Shown here: positions 1 to 13,061 of the stretch, piece after piece | Numbering within the stretch: the first letter of the stretch is position 1 | How the letters are laid out: the number at the start of each line of letters is the position of its first letter | Assembly: GCA_031216445.1 (NCBI GenBank) | Contig: CM062207.1 | Location: forward strand, 4,675,001 to 4,739,000 | Direction: 5' to 3' | From: Lateolabrax maculatus | Lineage: Eukaryota; Chordata; Actinopteri; Acropomatiformes; Lateolabracidae | DNA length: 64,000 bases | Notes under the pieces: model-generated | The model's database searches: none | Told to the model about the DNA's origin: nothing | What the model saw: only the letters and a program-made list of their open reading frames with translations | Program-made: the position numbers and the translations under genes

Positions 1-337
1 TTGAACCACAATAGACCAGACACTTCCTGGTACCAAGGGACCAGTATGATGGGGGAACCAGACTCGGGACCTCATGAGGAAGCGTAAACATTTCGATGCA
101 ATAAACCGAGAGAAATCTGCCAGTATCGTGCGACATGGCTGTTATTTTTCGGTGAGGTTATCTTGACAGTCGTGTGAGTGTTTGTGAGGGAGAAAGCAGG
201 TGGTCAGATCAAGCAGAGGAAGAAGGGCAGGAGGAGGAGACGGATCACATCTGGCCCAGCTGGCTACCTTCTATCTGGGCTCTCCTGTCGTCTCTTCATC
301 CACCTTTAAGTCCCACATATCCACCCGCTTGCAGGCA

Positions 338-339
<2 letters not shown>

Positions 340-369
<30 letters not shown>
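340..369. repeat. (CA)n microsatellite
   Basis: An uninterrupted CA dinucleotide run of about 30 bases. Open frames across it are artefacts of the repeat. Confidence 0.95.
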
Positions 370-371
<2 letters not shown>

Positions 372-3300
372 CTGCCTCTATATCCACTTTCATCTCCTTC
401 ATCTCTTCTTATCTGTAAACAAACTTGTCTCCTGTCTATCTGGTGCATATATAACCCAGAAAATATCATGTGTTGTTCATATAACATTTTCACAAATTAC
501 CTGTTCCTGTCCCCACAAAAGGTAATTTACCGTGGCATAATAAAAATGTACGTATTAACAGCATACACCCCCCGTCTAAACCACAAAAGTCACATTATTC
601 CTATAAACTTATTGCTAAACACTCAGCAAGTCCCCCGGGACAACAATATAATCTAATACCAACGTAATCAATTATTTGTGCATGTTTGGACAGATCGCGA
701 CAATTTCATTCTGCAGCTAATTTAAACTGATCTCCAGTTGGATTAGGTGTAGGGATGATAGTGATTAATCCGAGACTGATTAACCACCGTTAATAAGAAG
801 CAGAAACAAGCTGTAAACACAAGACTATCATTAACTTGTTCGCAAACAGTTGCCACAGAGGAACATAAGCATTCATTAGGAGTCGTGTTTCTGTCCACCT
901 TTCACAAAGAAGTAGTCATGTATAAAAAACGTATTGTAGCTCCTTTTATTATGTGACTGACACGGACAGAAAATAAAAGCCTAAAAATGCTAATTCCAAA
1001 ATGGGTCGAATATCTGTAGAAAAAACTAATTCAGCCGGGTCGGCTTTTAAAGCTGCTATCAGTCGATATGTTGCATGTTATTATCAGTGGACTTCACATT
1101 CAGTCTGAACACTAAGATTTGATCTAATTAATTCAACAAGCCTCCTGGTGGGAGGTGGATTAACCCTTGTGAACAGACCTACAATCAGCTTCTCAATCCT
1201 ATCTTGACGTCTTTAAAACCTTGGTCGGGGCATCAGTGCCTTGCTTTGTGTGCGTGACACAGTTCAGTCTCTCCACAGTTCGGTCCCTTCAGAGACCACC
1301 GAGGGAGCGGCAGGCTCGCATAGTTTGAATTCCTAAAGAGATGGCTCTGTAGAGGATCTATCTGGACAAATCTCAAAGGCTTTGAGATTCTTATGAGGAG
1401 AAGACCGTGTGTTTGTATAGTTCGGTCTCAAAATACTTTGAAGAGACACGTGATGGCCGATGTAATCACTGGGGGGAAGCTGTGACCTTCCTGAAAACAC
1501 TGCTGTCCTGCCTGCCTCTGAGAAGTTACTACAGCTTCTGTTATTATCTCACTTTGCTCAACTGCATTGCCCAAAAAATAGTGATTTGACCACAAGCAAA
1601 GGAGAATGTCACTTCAGTGAGACTCAGACATACGCACTTCACACAATCATCTAAATTTCTTAATGAATACAATATCTGGAGCTCTCAGATTTTGATTGTC
1701 ATGACTCAAATCAGCTACTGTAGCTGTAACTGTACTATCATTTACACTGCTTTTAGACTGAAAATAACCTTTTTGTGCAACTCAATATTTTGTAAACTAA
1801 TTTTGTAAATGTTTTAAACATTTTAAACAACAAAAAAAATAAATAATCAAATTAATTCAATATGTGTCCCATCCCTAATCTGAATATGAGTCATGCTTAG
1901 TCACTGAGACAGGTTGTCATCCATGTTCTGAACTGATTTGGCTGACTATTGAACACTTCAGGGGTTCTTATTCCCTGCTCATTCTTTAAATTAAAATGGA
2001 CACTTTTAAACTTGGCTGGATTTAATGATTTTGGACAAAATATGCAGCCTGGGAAGCTAGGCCAAACTACTTTATAGCTGGAGACCAAAAATCAGTCAGA
2101 GATATGTGCTCATATGTTCAGTATTGACACAAAACAGCCCTTCACTTGATTTACTTTCTTTTGTCCAATTACTTCACTCGCCCGGAGCTGGAAAACACCT
2201 AATGCTGTATACCCTGATGTTTGCAGGATTCCTGCATGATCAAAGAACTTAAACAGAATAAAACCAATAAAATTCTTTCTGGTTTTGTCTCTCCAAGGAG
2301 GTCGGAGGTCAACTACGCTACAGAGCAACACCTCTGTTGCAGGTAGGGATTCAATTTCTAACTCAAGGACACTTTCCGCAGGCTGGATACTTGCCAACAA
2401 AAAGGCTTGAATGCCCATGTTCATCCAGTTGAAGGACGATGTCTCTAACTGCTCGACCACCGCGCGGTTCCAATCACTCCACAGGGGATTGAGATTATCA
2501 AGGTTTAATAACACCGCTAACTGAACGAGGGTGCCGCCGCAGAGTTGTCTGACCTTCGTTCTAAATCTGCACAGGTACGGGGCAGCGGGTGGACGTGAAC
2601 ACTAACCGACACCGTGCAGATGAGAAGCCAGACACAGAAGGCAGGAGGAGCGCAGCCCCAATCTGTTAAAGATTAACGCCCCGCAGTATCAGCACCTTGT
2701 CTGGCTTGTACTAGTAATCTCCTTCGCTCCTCTGTCTATCTCTGCGTTAGGGACTGCAGACAGGGTTTGCCTCAAAAGAGGATTCCCCGTCCACCCCTCC
2801 CCTCCCTCTTTCTTTCCCTCTTTCTTTCTTACCGTCTCAAACCCTTCTGATAGGAGGTGGAGGAGGAGGAGAGGGGAGAGGTGTGAAGAATTGTAAGAGA
2901 ACTGTAAGCCTGCTAAATTTGAAAACACGTCTTTTCCTTTCTTTTTTGGCTTTACAATCACACTAAGCTGGGGGGTTTTAAACTACTAACAGTGCTTTTG
3001 GGAAATACTAAAGAGTGGATGAATATCCACTCTCATTTTGTGGTGTTGACAGGGAAAACAAAGCTTTTACTGCACGGTGAAGTGCACCTTCACAGACTCT
3101 CTGTCGCATCCAATTCTTTCTACGGTCGCTCACCTTTCTGCCAATAAAGCCGATGACACAATAGAGGTTATATCGTTGATGTGTATTTATGTTTATGCTG
3201 TCAGACGACTCCTCTAGAATAAAACAGTGATTTGACAGACTGTTTTAGGGCCGCAGCACAGGAGTTGCCGTTTACCGTGGTTAAAAGGTAGCATTTAAGA

Positions 3301-6300
3301 GCCACAAACAAATCATTATTTTATTCTCGGTGCTGAACTGTCAGTTAACTGATAACTGAAACATAAAAATGTGTCAAAGAGAAACACTAAATTGTGTATT
3401 GAGCTGTGCTGAAACAAATTAAAAGCTACAAAACTGACATGGACTGTCTCTCCTGCTAATGGTGGTAGAAGAGATTAAGTGTGGAGAGTTGAAAAAAAAT
3501 TGCCTGTGAATGCTTGGGTGGACAGAAGACATCTTCTCATGTAAATGGTTTATTCATTTTTATCCACCTTAGCGTGGACTCCTTTTATACTACAACTAGA
3601 GTTTAGTCGATAGAAAGAATAAAAAGAAGTCTAATAGCAACTATTTCGATGCCAAAGATTCTCTTGTTCCAGCTCTTGCTGCTTTTCTTTGTCTTATGTG
3701 ATTAGTAACCTAAACAACTTTGGGTTTGGGACATTTTTTCAGCCCAAACAAATACTTGATTAACCAGAAGAAGTTATTTGCTATGTTGCATGTTATTAGC
3801 TACAACATCATTAAATTTGCACAAGCCAAAATGGCAACAGTGTTTCAAAGTGATGTGTGGTTACAGCCTTATGTTACCTTGTACATAGAAAAATGGTTTC
3901 AAGCTGTAAAGAAGCTACATTTGAAATTGACAAGGGAAAAATAAAGAGACTGCTATCGGATCAGCACTCGATATCTGCCAAAACCCAGAGTTTAGGCATC
4001 AAAATCTGTATCCGGAGAGAAAACGCGAGATCAATGCAGGAGTTAGGTGGGAGAACAGGGAGGAAAATACGGAGGGAGGGGTGAGCTGATGATCAAGGGA
4101 GTAAGGGAGGAGGAGAAACAGAGAATTAGGGAGAGGGTAGAAAGAGGCAGAGAGTGTAGACACTAAGACAAAGTGTCACCAGAAGTTGGTCTATTAATAG
4201 ACTAGCTCTCCTTCTATAGCTTTAATTCTCCCCTTGAGGTCTTAAATAAGAGCGGTTTCTCTTCTGCCTCTCTTAGTAACTCACACAGAACGAGTGAGGG
4301 GGACCGACAAGCTCTCTCTCCCGCCATGTTTTCATGGGGGGATTCGGGAAAATCTTGTCAGGCGAATAGGATTGAAGTCTCTGAGAGTGTGCGTCTCTGC
4401 GCGGTCGCCTTGGGGGAGCGTCTACGGGTTTCTGTCAGAAAAAGAGAGCGACACCGACAGAGAGAATGGCAGGCAGGCAGGCAGACGTGCACACAGGTAG
4501 AGTACGGGAAGAAAAACAAGCAGTTGAACTCAGCCAAAGGCTCCGGAGAGAACACGGCTAAAAATAACCAGACATAAGAACGGGACGAGAACAGAAGCAC
4601 TGAATGTTCCCAAACACACGCACACAAACAGAGACACAGACAACGCCTATTTAAAACCATGTGCAAACATCACTTAATAAACTAAATGTGTAAAATTAGT
4701 ATGTAGTGTTCCCTCTGTACTGTGCAGTACACTGGATTGGTGTAGGCGAGGGGACGGCGAGGGTTCCCTTGAGGACGACCCACAGGAAATCAGGGTTACA
4801 TGAATTCTTGGTGTGCTAATAACTGCACTTGTTTTATCATTATTGATAATACTCAGAATAATTTGAGATGTCTGGTTAATATCCATTTTTCTCTGTTTAG
4901 CAATGAGAAAGTACATATAATAACTTCTCGGACTACTGATTTAACCTTACATCTGAAAACATAAAATCATCAAAGTTGGCAAGTTTTGTTGTTTTAAAGC
5001 TGCATTAATTTACTTTTTTGGGGCCCCAGAACAAGTTGAAAGCACAACATTTTAATAAATTATTATCTGTTGTAGTTGTTGTAGTGAATTTATGAACAAA
5101 TAATTGCAAATTTACACTTCCGGCGGACACAGAGCAACATTTGCATTATTTGGAGACGTGTTTCTGCCCACCTGAAGAATGTAAATCCAATACTCTACTT
5201 CCCTTTAGCTCCGTTTTCACATCCTCTCCTGAGAAAAATAACTCCTTAGACACATTTTTAATTCAGATATATATGGAGTGACGCTTGTAACAGTGACAAT
5301 GAATTCAGCTTCTTTTTGCTGCGCCATGGCTGAAGGAGCAGGAGGGGATTTTGGATGTTGAATATGTGGTTAACTTAATTATTTTCACAATAATAAATGA
5401 GTATGTAAGAGGAAAAATGTTAATTACATTGGGAGTTCCTAGCAATATCATGACTAATGCATTAACCAGCCAATTTAAAGCTAAAGAAGCCTAAGTAATG
5501 AAACACATATTTTATAGATTCTGAATTATATATTAATGCGTCTCCACTGCGTTGTTTTATAGCATGATCTGATCATGCAAGGTCATGTTGAACGTGCTTC
5601 AATGTGAACTGTGCAGTGATATTTGTTCACTCAATCACTACTTGAGTGCACGGTGGTTATTACATATTCACTGACTGTGTAGCATGTTTTTTAGATTGAA
5701 GCACTCTCACGAGAGGCAGAAACACCGATGCAATTTCTCCTTCTTCCCCCCCAACACACAAACGCACACAGAGAGTCTCACACTCAACACTTGACGTGCA
5801 TTCCCTTGGGCTTCACTTGAAACAGACGTATCCAGACAGTCAGCAGTAAGCCTTTTTCCTGCCTGGTAGTCTAAACTGGGCCTATCTTGGCTGTGCAGCC
5901 AGGGAGGGGCTGTCCCGCTCTGTTTAGATAGCATTAGACTCACCTACAATCACTTAAGACAGAGGCGTCCCCACCATGGTACTAACCAGCTACACCCTGC
6001 AGCGGGTCTATCAGGGCTGGAATCAATGCAACACAAATAACAGGAAATAAGCTGCATTTGTATCCTTAAATGTCCCAAAATCACACTGAACCTTTTTAAT
6101 TCCCTGAATACTTTCTTTAGTGTTATTCAGTGGACGGCAGGAAATCACTCCATGTGTACGCAGCATATGAGAGAGCAGAGGAGGAAAGAATAGAAAGGGA
6201 AAGAGTGACAGAATGGCAGACAAACAAAACATAAAATATGGGGAGGAATCAAGCCTCAACAGCAAATATATTTATCTTTAAAATCGAACTGAAATTTGAC

Positions 6301-7950
6301 TTTTTGTGTAAGGAACAATAATGATAATGCAGCTATTGTGTATTTTTTAATTTTTTTCAAAAGAGGATAAACTATTTTTTGACATATTTGTGGAAACAAG
6401 ACGATTATTCATTTTCGCCAAAAAGTGCAGAAAAGTGCACGCAAGACTGATTCGCACAGGACATGAATTTGCTTTCATGTTATTTCAGCACCTGCTTAGA
6501 AAACGGCGGCTCCTGCACACTCAGTGTTGTGTTTGTCTCACATTACAGAAAGGAGGGAGTCCAGCTAGCGTTAACTGTCTCTCTTTCATGAGTCAGACTG
6601 TCAAAACTGCAGCAACATCGAGTAACTTACATACAGAATCACATAGAAAGGTAGGGAGTGCTTAAAATCACAGATGGGACTAAAGCAACAGCTCAAAACA
6701 TTGGTTCTTTTAGTGCCCTACACAAGAAAACAGTATACCAACAATTACTTGAAGAGATGTTTCCTCTAAGGTAATTTTATAAACTTCAATGTGACTTATG
6801 TTTCATCACACACATCCACTTAAACAAATTCGAACAGACACACACCCACAGCAAACACACAAACACAAACATATGTACACGCGCACAATGAACAGATCTG
6901 TCAAGGTGACCCACGAGCTCCTGTCTGAAATAGAGCTGTAAAGTTTGAACGGGCACCAACTCACTGGAGGCTGACACACAAACCAAATAAACCTGAGCTC
7001 TATAACCTACTGTACCCAGTGTCCCCTCTTGTCCGTCTCCTAAACTAACCCAAGGAAAAAGAGCAAGTCGAAGTGTTGGCGTGGAGGACTACTCTAGCAC
7101 CACATCAATTTGTCATGTAAGTGTAACCTAGTTTTAAGGTTTGGCTAAAAATGGCCCAACACAGGATGTTAAAGGACATGTGGGCCAGCCGCTCAGCCAG
7201 CTGGTAAAAACGATGTGGCATGTTGTATAAAGCTACCTTAACCTGAGCTGCTACTGAGCAGAAAAGCCCGAAAGTGACCTAAATAACAGGATAGCCTGAC
7301 TAAGCAGCTGAGCCAAAAGCTGTGGGTAAGATTTCTGTTAAGATTGGCATGTAGGCTGGTATAAAACTGTCTAAAGGGTGGGACGACAATGCCAGCGTGC
7401 CAGCCAAACGGTCACTTTGACTTTGGCTTGTGAGTTTGTCCAACTCACAGCAATTCCTGGAAGTCCTGTTATAGTATGAAATACTGGGCTTTATTGTTAC
7501 GCGCAAGTTATTCTTTCAAATTTTTGCATAGTTGTGAGGGTAAATTGTGTCATTTGTCTATGTCTGCAAAAACTGTACATGCCTAAAAGAATGAGTCACC
7601 ACATCCACACTGTATGCAGACAACCAATGTAGTATTAATAGAACCATGTGCACGTCCACATCCATTTTAGAGTATATATTTAAACCAGTGCTATCTGCAG
7701 CACTGGAGACTGGCGCTTGAGAAGCGATGCAGATGAACAATGCATCTAGCAGCAGCAAAAGGGTCAAAAATATGTCAAACGTTTCCTGGCAACAAAACGT
7801 TTCCATGTAATGACACGACAACACAGAGGCGCCTCCACAAGAGCCGCTGCCCATTACAGACACAATAAACATGCATCACTGGGATTCCTTAGTGTTCGCT
7901 GCAGGGGTATTCTCTTTTCACCTGTTCTTGTTCTCGGAGAGGTCGAATCC

Positions 7951-7982
7951 CTTATTTGAAGGAAAGCTTTCCTTCAAATAAG
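7951..7982. repeat. Perfect 32-bp palindrome
   Basis: The left arm cttatttgaaggaaag is followed, with no spacer, by its exact reverse complement ctttccttcaaataag. The centre is the HindIII-like aagctt. It could extrude as a cruciform or be a dimeric protein-binding site. It lies inside the inferred picalm-like intron 1 and matches no repeat family I recognise. Confidence 0.95.
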
Positions 7983-10689
7983 AGAGAATCATTGTGTTGA
8001 GCAAAGGCATTTTAACAGGAGAGGATGCCTGCTGATATAATTGCTTGAGCACAAGTTTCTCCTGCGAGACGACATTTTGCCATTTACTTTACTTTCTACA
8101 GAGCTGCTGGGGCTTGAGGCCAGAGTACGCTTGAGATGAACATGTGCGTACGAACATCCAATCGCGTCTGAAAGTACAAAGTGTTTTTAGCTTTTCCAAA
8201 TGGCCGGACACAAAAGGTTGGGGCGAAAAAAACCTGCCTCCTCGAGGGGAGCTCCAAATCCTGGCTCCCTCCTAACCTCACCCCGGCCAATCACTACATA
8301 AAGTGGGCTTGATCGTTGGATTGTTGGTTGTGAAAAGACACAAAGATTCCCTACAATTCAGACACTGGAAAGGTGTAAGAGGAGTGGGTTTCAGGCACTG
8401 CTCAACCATCCGAGAGGCACTTGGTTTTAAGCGTGCTGACGGTTTTGCGGAGCATCATAACGTCTTCTTGACACCTCTGAAGTTTGTGAACACGGTTTAG
8501 TCAACTCTCTTCCCGGGGTATGTCTGGGCTGAGCAACAGACTGATACATGTAATTCATCATCATCTTCTATCTCCATGTCAGTTGGAAATAAAGGAAAGA
8601 GGAAAAAGGTGTTGTGTCTTTTTTTTCCCTCCTGCTAAAGTTGATTTCCCATCAACTCTCATCCACCTCACTTCCTCTTATTCACTCTTTCAAAGACAAT
8701 GAAGGGCACATGTTGGACAAACAAGACAGATGGTTTAGAGGAGGCATGAAGAAGGCCATCAACAGCACATCAAGCTGGATCAACCATCCCTGAACCAAGC
8801 CGCGGTGGGACTGCTGTATCACTTTACCATCTCATTCACACCTCCATTTATGTGATTCCAATGACTAACAAGTGCCTCTTGTGAGATGTCAAGGTGTGAA
8901 TGGCTCACAGAGGTTAAGTGCTGCAGAAACTTCCCACCAGTCGTTCTGTAGAACGGATAAATGGCAAGAGAACAAACATATTCTTCCGGTTACCTTTCAT
9001 TTACGATTCTTAGATATTACATTATCTGGATTACTGGGAAGCTTCATCAGGGTCTCATTGACCACTTCTAAGAAATGCTCAGCACCCAGCTCTACCACAT
9101 AAACCAAGGTTGTAAAAACAGCGCCATTACTACGACATCACCATCCAACTTCCCCTGTCAACTTAAGTCCATTTAACACAAGCCAGTTGGCTGGTTTGCT
9201 GCCATGACAACAGAGTGCCAGTAAAGGGGAAACTACACTTCAGTTTAAATGTCACAAGTTCTGTCCAACAGCTGTAAGATGGTGAAACAATCAGCGTTTC
9301 AATGATGCCAAAGTGGAAAGAAGTGGCCTCCTGAGCGCGTATTTGTATTTGTGCCATCGCTTAGCTGGGTACAAAGGCTGGATTAAACACACAATAACTC
9401 TCACCTTGACAACCTGCAAACTGAAAGCAGGTGTGCAAGCAGACAGAGAAATATTCCAACACATCTGAGCCCTCCCTCACTGATTCTTACAGCGATAATT
9501 TCCATAAATAGAAGAGCTTGTCAGAACTGATGGGAAGGACTCGTCATTTTTGCAGGCCGACTCACAAGCCGGGGTTAATTGGGGTGGACAGTCCCAATCA
9601 TGACACTAAATGGCTTTAAAACGCCACTTATTTTAGCCAGTGGCGCGTGAATGTCACGGCTGCTCGAGCTAAGAGCGGACCCCCGAACCATCGCACACTC
9701 CCTGCCGAAAGGCTTCTGCCGGGGTTATTCGGTTATTGGGTCTAGATGCAAATATGCCAGTGAGATCATTCACAGCTTGCTGTCAGACAGTCACAGCTGC
9801 TTGCAGGGGAATTGTGCCAAGGGGAGGATGATAGAAAATAATGGTTGTGTCTGTGTGTCTGTGTGTGTCAAAATAGATGTTGAAAGAAAAACAGATTAAT
9901 TTACCAACAACACAACCTCACCAAGGTGTTTAGTGTCAAAGCCTGTCGGGGCTGCAGGTTTCTCTCTCACAATTTGTGATTGGATTTCACTTCCTTTTAT
10001 CATATGTGACTGAAAAACACGTTCACACTCAGACTTTACAGCTGCACACCACGGCAGTTATTGGGTAACTCGCCATGAGTGCAGATTTCGAAACCGTGTG
10101 AGATTTACAGTTCTAGATTCTGACTGGCTGGTAGATGTGGATTAACTTTTAGCAATTGTTCTATGCACCAGTATTGAACTGTGGAGTTATTCATGGGTTA
10201 TTTGTTTAACCACCACCAGGTTTTCACACTTTGCGTTGGGTGGTTCTTAGCTTTTGCGTTATAAATAACAAACATCGACTGTATATCGTACTTTTTGTTT
10301 GTTGAGCTACACACGCAGTGATTTTTTTATACCCGTTCTTCAGCAGCGGCTTGTATTTTGATCTTGCGGATGTCTTCTATCTGACCAAACCAACATTTAA
10401 ATTCAGTATTTTCCACTGACCTGCCACTCTTCCTCTTCGCTGGATGTACGTTTAAGCCTGCTGCGATCCCTGTTGCAGGACGGGGCCGTCGGTGAAAACG
10501 CTCAATCCAAACATTGGTTTTGGCCCGCAGAATTATTTATTCACACCAGACAGACTGAAAACACGCAACTCGCAGCTGGATAACAGGTAAAAAAATACAC
10601 TACGATGTTTTGTTTATCCCTGTAACTCATACATTCTGCGTACATTCAGCTGCTACAGGTGTGTGATCGGGTCATTTTAATGTTAAGTA

Positions 10690-10940
10690 TGAATTTGGCG
10701 GGCTGAATGACTCCAACCATCCAATTACATTATTGGATGGTTAGATGGGCTGGCTGGCCAGTTGATTGAGTAATGATCGAACCCACTGCCTGCCAGCCTC
10801 CCCGGCTTGCTAACCGACTCACAAATTGACTACCTGCCCAGCTGAATGACGACCTAACCTACAACCTGCCTTTATTCCTGCCTGCTGGCCGTCCTTCCTC
10901 ATAACACCAACAACACAATGAACCTGCCAGCCTGCCGCCG
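10690..10940. repeat. Degenerate CTGN/GACT-rich low-complexity tract with an 11-bp hairpin
   Basis: Repeated variants of ctgcctgccagcc, gactgac and ggctggctgg suggest a decayed minisatellite. Inside it, aaccatccaat (10715-10725) and attggatggtt (10732-10742) are exact reverse complements around a six-base loop. Confidence 0.6.
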
Positions 10941-12171
10941 CTGAATGTTACCTTCATGGTAAAAATCATCAAACGGACAGATAACATGACAATCAGGCCC
11001 CTCGTGCAATGCACCACTCACTGACTGTTCCCCCTGCGGCACCGAGGTCGTTGCTCTCACAAAGAAATCAATACCCTACAATGATTAAGCTTGACGTGGC
11101 GTATTGGCTGTAAAGGTCTGGCCAAGTTCACAAAGCAAGCGGAGACAATGCATGACTTTTGTTGAGCGTCAGCAGCTCCGGGGTCTGGCGAGCGAGGAGG
11201 AGCTGACGGATGTGAGGCGGCTGAGCCGAAAGAATCCATCAAACACGGCGTTCCCGCGCCGACAAAAGGCGGGTTTTCCCCAGAAACAGAACTTCAACAC
11301 ATCTGGTCCCAGCGGTGTCCTAACACGAGCCCTCCCGCTCCGCACACGGCCTCGCTTGACTCACTCTTATTTTTGAACAAACGCATTCATCCGTTCTCTC
11401 TTTTGTGTGGTCCCACTTGCACCACAGCCACCTTCAACGTGACTCAGTCTAATTTCAGTGGGCTCCGCTGGCAGCTGAAGGACTTCATCCACTCTTCATT
11501 AGCAGAGCAAAATGTTAAATGACAAGCAGGAAGCAACTGCCTGAAGAAATCACAGCTAAGATTCAGGAATTTGCTGTATGTGCTTTCGCTGACGACATTG
11601 TCTTCAGTGACGTTCATTCATTTGTCCACCCCCTTAAAAAAAATAAAGGCCAGAGAGGAAAGCCAATATGATGTAGAGATTTTAAGAGTGTAAAGCTTTT
11701 TTCTTTGTCTCTCCTTGGAAAGGAGGTGAGCGCCGTCTGTCCTTCCCGAGCTGCAGGTCTGATGGAAAAACCTGCTTTCTGCTGTTTCTGTCGCTTGTTT
11801 TGTCACCTGTGTGTGACTTGCCTGTACAACAGGAACCTGCTGTAGGACTTCTGTAACTGAGCCAGGCTCCGTAACGAGATGTTTTTAAAACTCGTTGTGA
11901 ATTGTCTAGTTTAACAGTTGCTGGTTACAGCTTAACATAGTTTTTCTCGGTTCTATTTGGGGGAAAATTTAATTAGTGGTTAAACACAACTACTTTGATA
12001 AGAGATTAGTCGTTTAGTTATTTATTAAGCACAAAAAAAAGACAAAAATGTTTTAGTTGTTGCTTCTCAAATGTCAGCATTTGCTGCTTTCCGCTGTTTT
12101 AAATCATTAAAAATGTAATATGTAGATGTTTTAGACTGTTGTCCCGGCAAAACAAGTAAATCTGAGGTAAA

Positions 12172-12397
12172 GCTGAAACAATTAGTCGCTCGACAGAAAA
12201 TTAATTGGCAACTTTTTTTGACAATCAAATTAATCATTTGACAAATTTTCCAAGTAAAAATGGTGAATGTTCTGTAACCAGGTCCTGAAATGTGAAGATT
12301 TGATGATTTTTCGTTGAGCTTCGACAAATTAGACGACAAAATCGCGTGAGAAGATTAAGATTAATCGATAATGAAAATCATCGTTAGTTGCAGCCCT
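12172..12397. repeat. hAT-like non-autonomous repeat copy
   Basis: The right end reads attaatcgataatgaaaat, then catcgttagttgcagccc, and the left end reads gctgaaacaattagtcg. These are the ends I know from a very common teleost hAT-like non-autonomous family. The interior is diverged. Confidence 0.7.
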
Positions 12398-12695
12398 TAT
12401 TTAAAGACTATACAATTGGCTCTGGGACATTTTGCATAGAAATATTCAACAGATTAAACAAGAAGGAAATTAATCGCTATTTGTAGCTTTTATTGAATAA
12501 TTAAGGATGTTTGGCTGTTATTTGAGCCATTTTAGGACATTTAGTAACTCAAATAGAGCTCTTGTCATCTTATCTTGCATTAGTACACAAAAAAACGAGA
12601 AGATAATTGATAAACATATCGATAAGAATGGACTCCAGGCATCACCACAGTTAACATGTGTCACTTGACTCATTGTGCAAACAGGCTGCATGTGA

Positions 12696-12737
<42 letters not shown>

Positions 12738-12810
12738 TTATTCAGCAAACCCTGCCTGTATTTAATCTACCTGCTGTAACGCCATCCAACCACCCAGGAA
12801 GTGTAAAGGA

Positions 12811-12846
<36 letters not shown>

Positions 12847-12911
12847 GCTTCCTGAAGCCCTGCAGCCGGCTGACACACATACACACACACACCTGACACA
12901 CACACACACAC
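12696..12911. repeat. Three alternating CA / GT / CA microsatellites
   Basis: CA run at 12696-12735, GT run at 12812-12844 and interrupted CA at 12872-12911. Neighbouring runs are of opposite sense, so a transcript across them could fold back on itself. They start about 20 bp inside intron 1 of the picalm-like gene, just past its donor site. Confidence 0.95.
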
Positions 12912-12931
12912 CTGAAGACGGACATACTCAC

Positions 12932-13061
12932 AGTCGAGGTGTTTCTTCTTGGGTCCGCTGACTTCATGTGTGGTGGCTTTGCACACAGCCTTGCTGATGG
13001 CCGACCCGGTCATGCTGTGCTGGGCTGCTGCGATCCGATCCGTGATAGATTGGCCCGACAT
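12932..13061 (-). CDS. picalm: picalm-like clathrin-assembly protein, first coding exon (partial)
   Basis: Encodes the first 43 residues plus one base of an ANTH-domain protein of the PICALM/AP180 family, which binds PtdIns(4,5)P2 and clathrin and sizes endocytic vesicles at the plasma membrane. The translation starts MSGQSITDRIAAAQHS and ends THEVSGPKKKHLD. K28 and the cluster K38, K40, H41 are the lipid-binding residues known for the family. The start at 13061 is the family's usual start. The exon ends 'gac t' before a strong gtgagt donor at 12931-12930, phase 1, as expected for the following Tyr codon. S5, H15 and S23-K24 favour PICALM; A11, A25 and V34 resemble AP180/SNAP91, so picalma, picalmb or a third paralogue are all possible. 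Ser35 replaces the Met of both families as I remember them. The remaining exons lie beyond the left edge. Confidence 0.9.

Larger units (their letters stand above)
1..12931 (-). other. Intron 1 of the picalm-like gene (inferred); no further exon recognised
   Basis: This stretch lies downstream of the only picalm-like coding exon, on the same strand. I looked on the minus strand for the next conserved exon of the ANTH domain (the part beginning YLIQ-TNE and containing NVNIPQ) and did not find it. The whole segment is therefore best read as intron 1, continuing past the window edge. It holds a short CA repeat, a perfect palindrome, a hairpin within degenerate tetranucleotide-like sequence, and a hAT-like repeat, all listed separately. 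Nothing else in it looks coding. Long first introns are usual for this family. Confidence 0.6.

Noticed and set aside
2110..2514. 134-codon minus-strand frame inside the picalm-like intron, free of simple repeats
   Set aside because: No family resemblance, no splice or poly(A) context; could be old transposon sequence, but I cannot support a call.
11236..11282. Paired E2F-like words (ttcccgcgcc and ggcgggtttt) in the picalm-like intron
   Set aside because: Only loose matches to the consensus in one spot; no promoter evidence around them.
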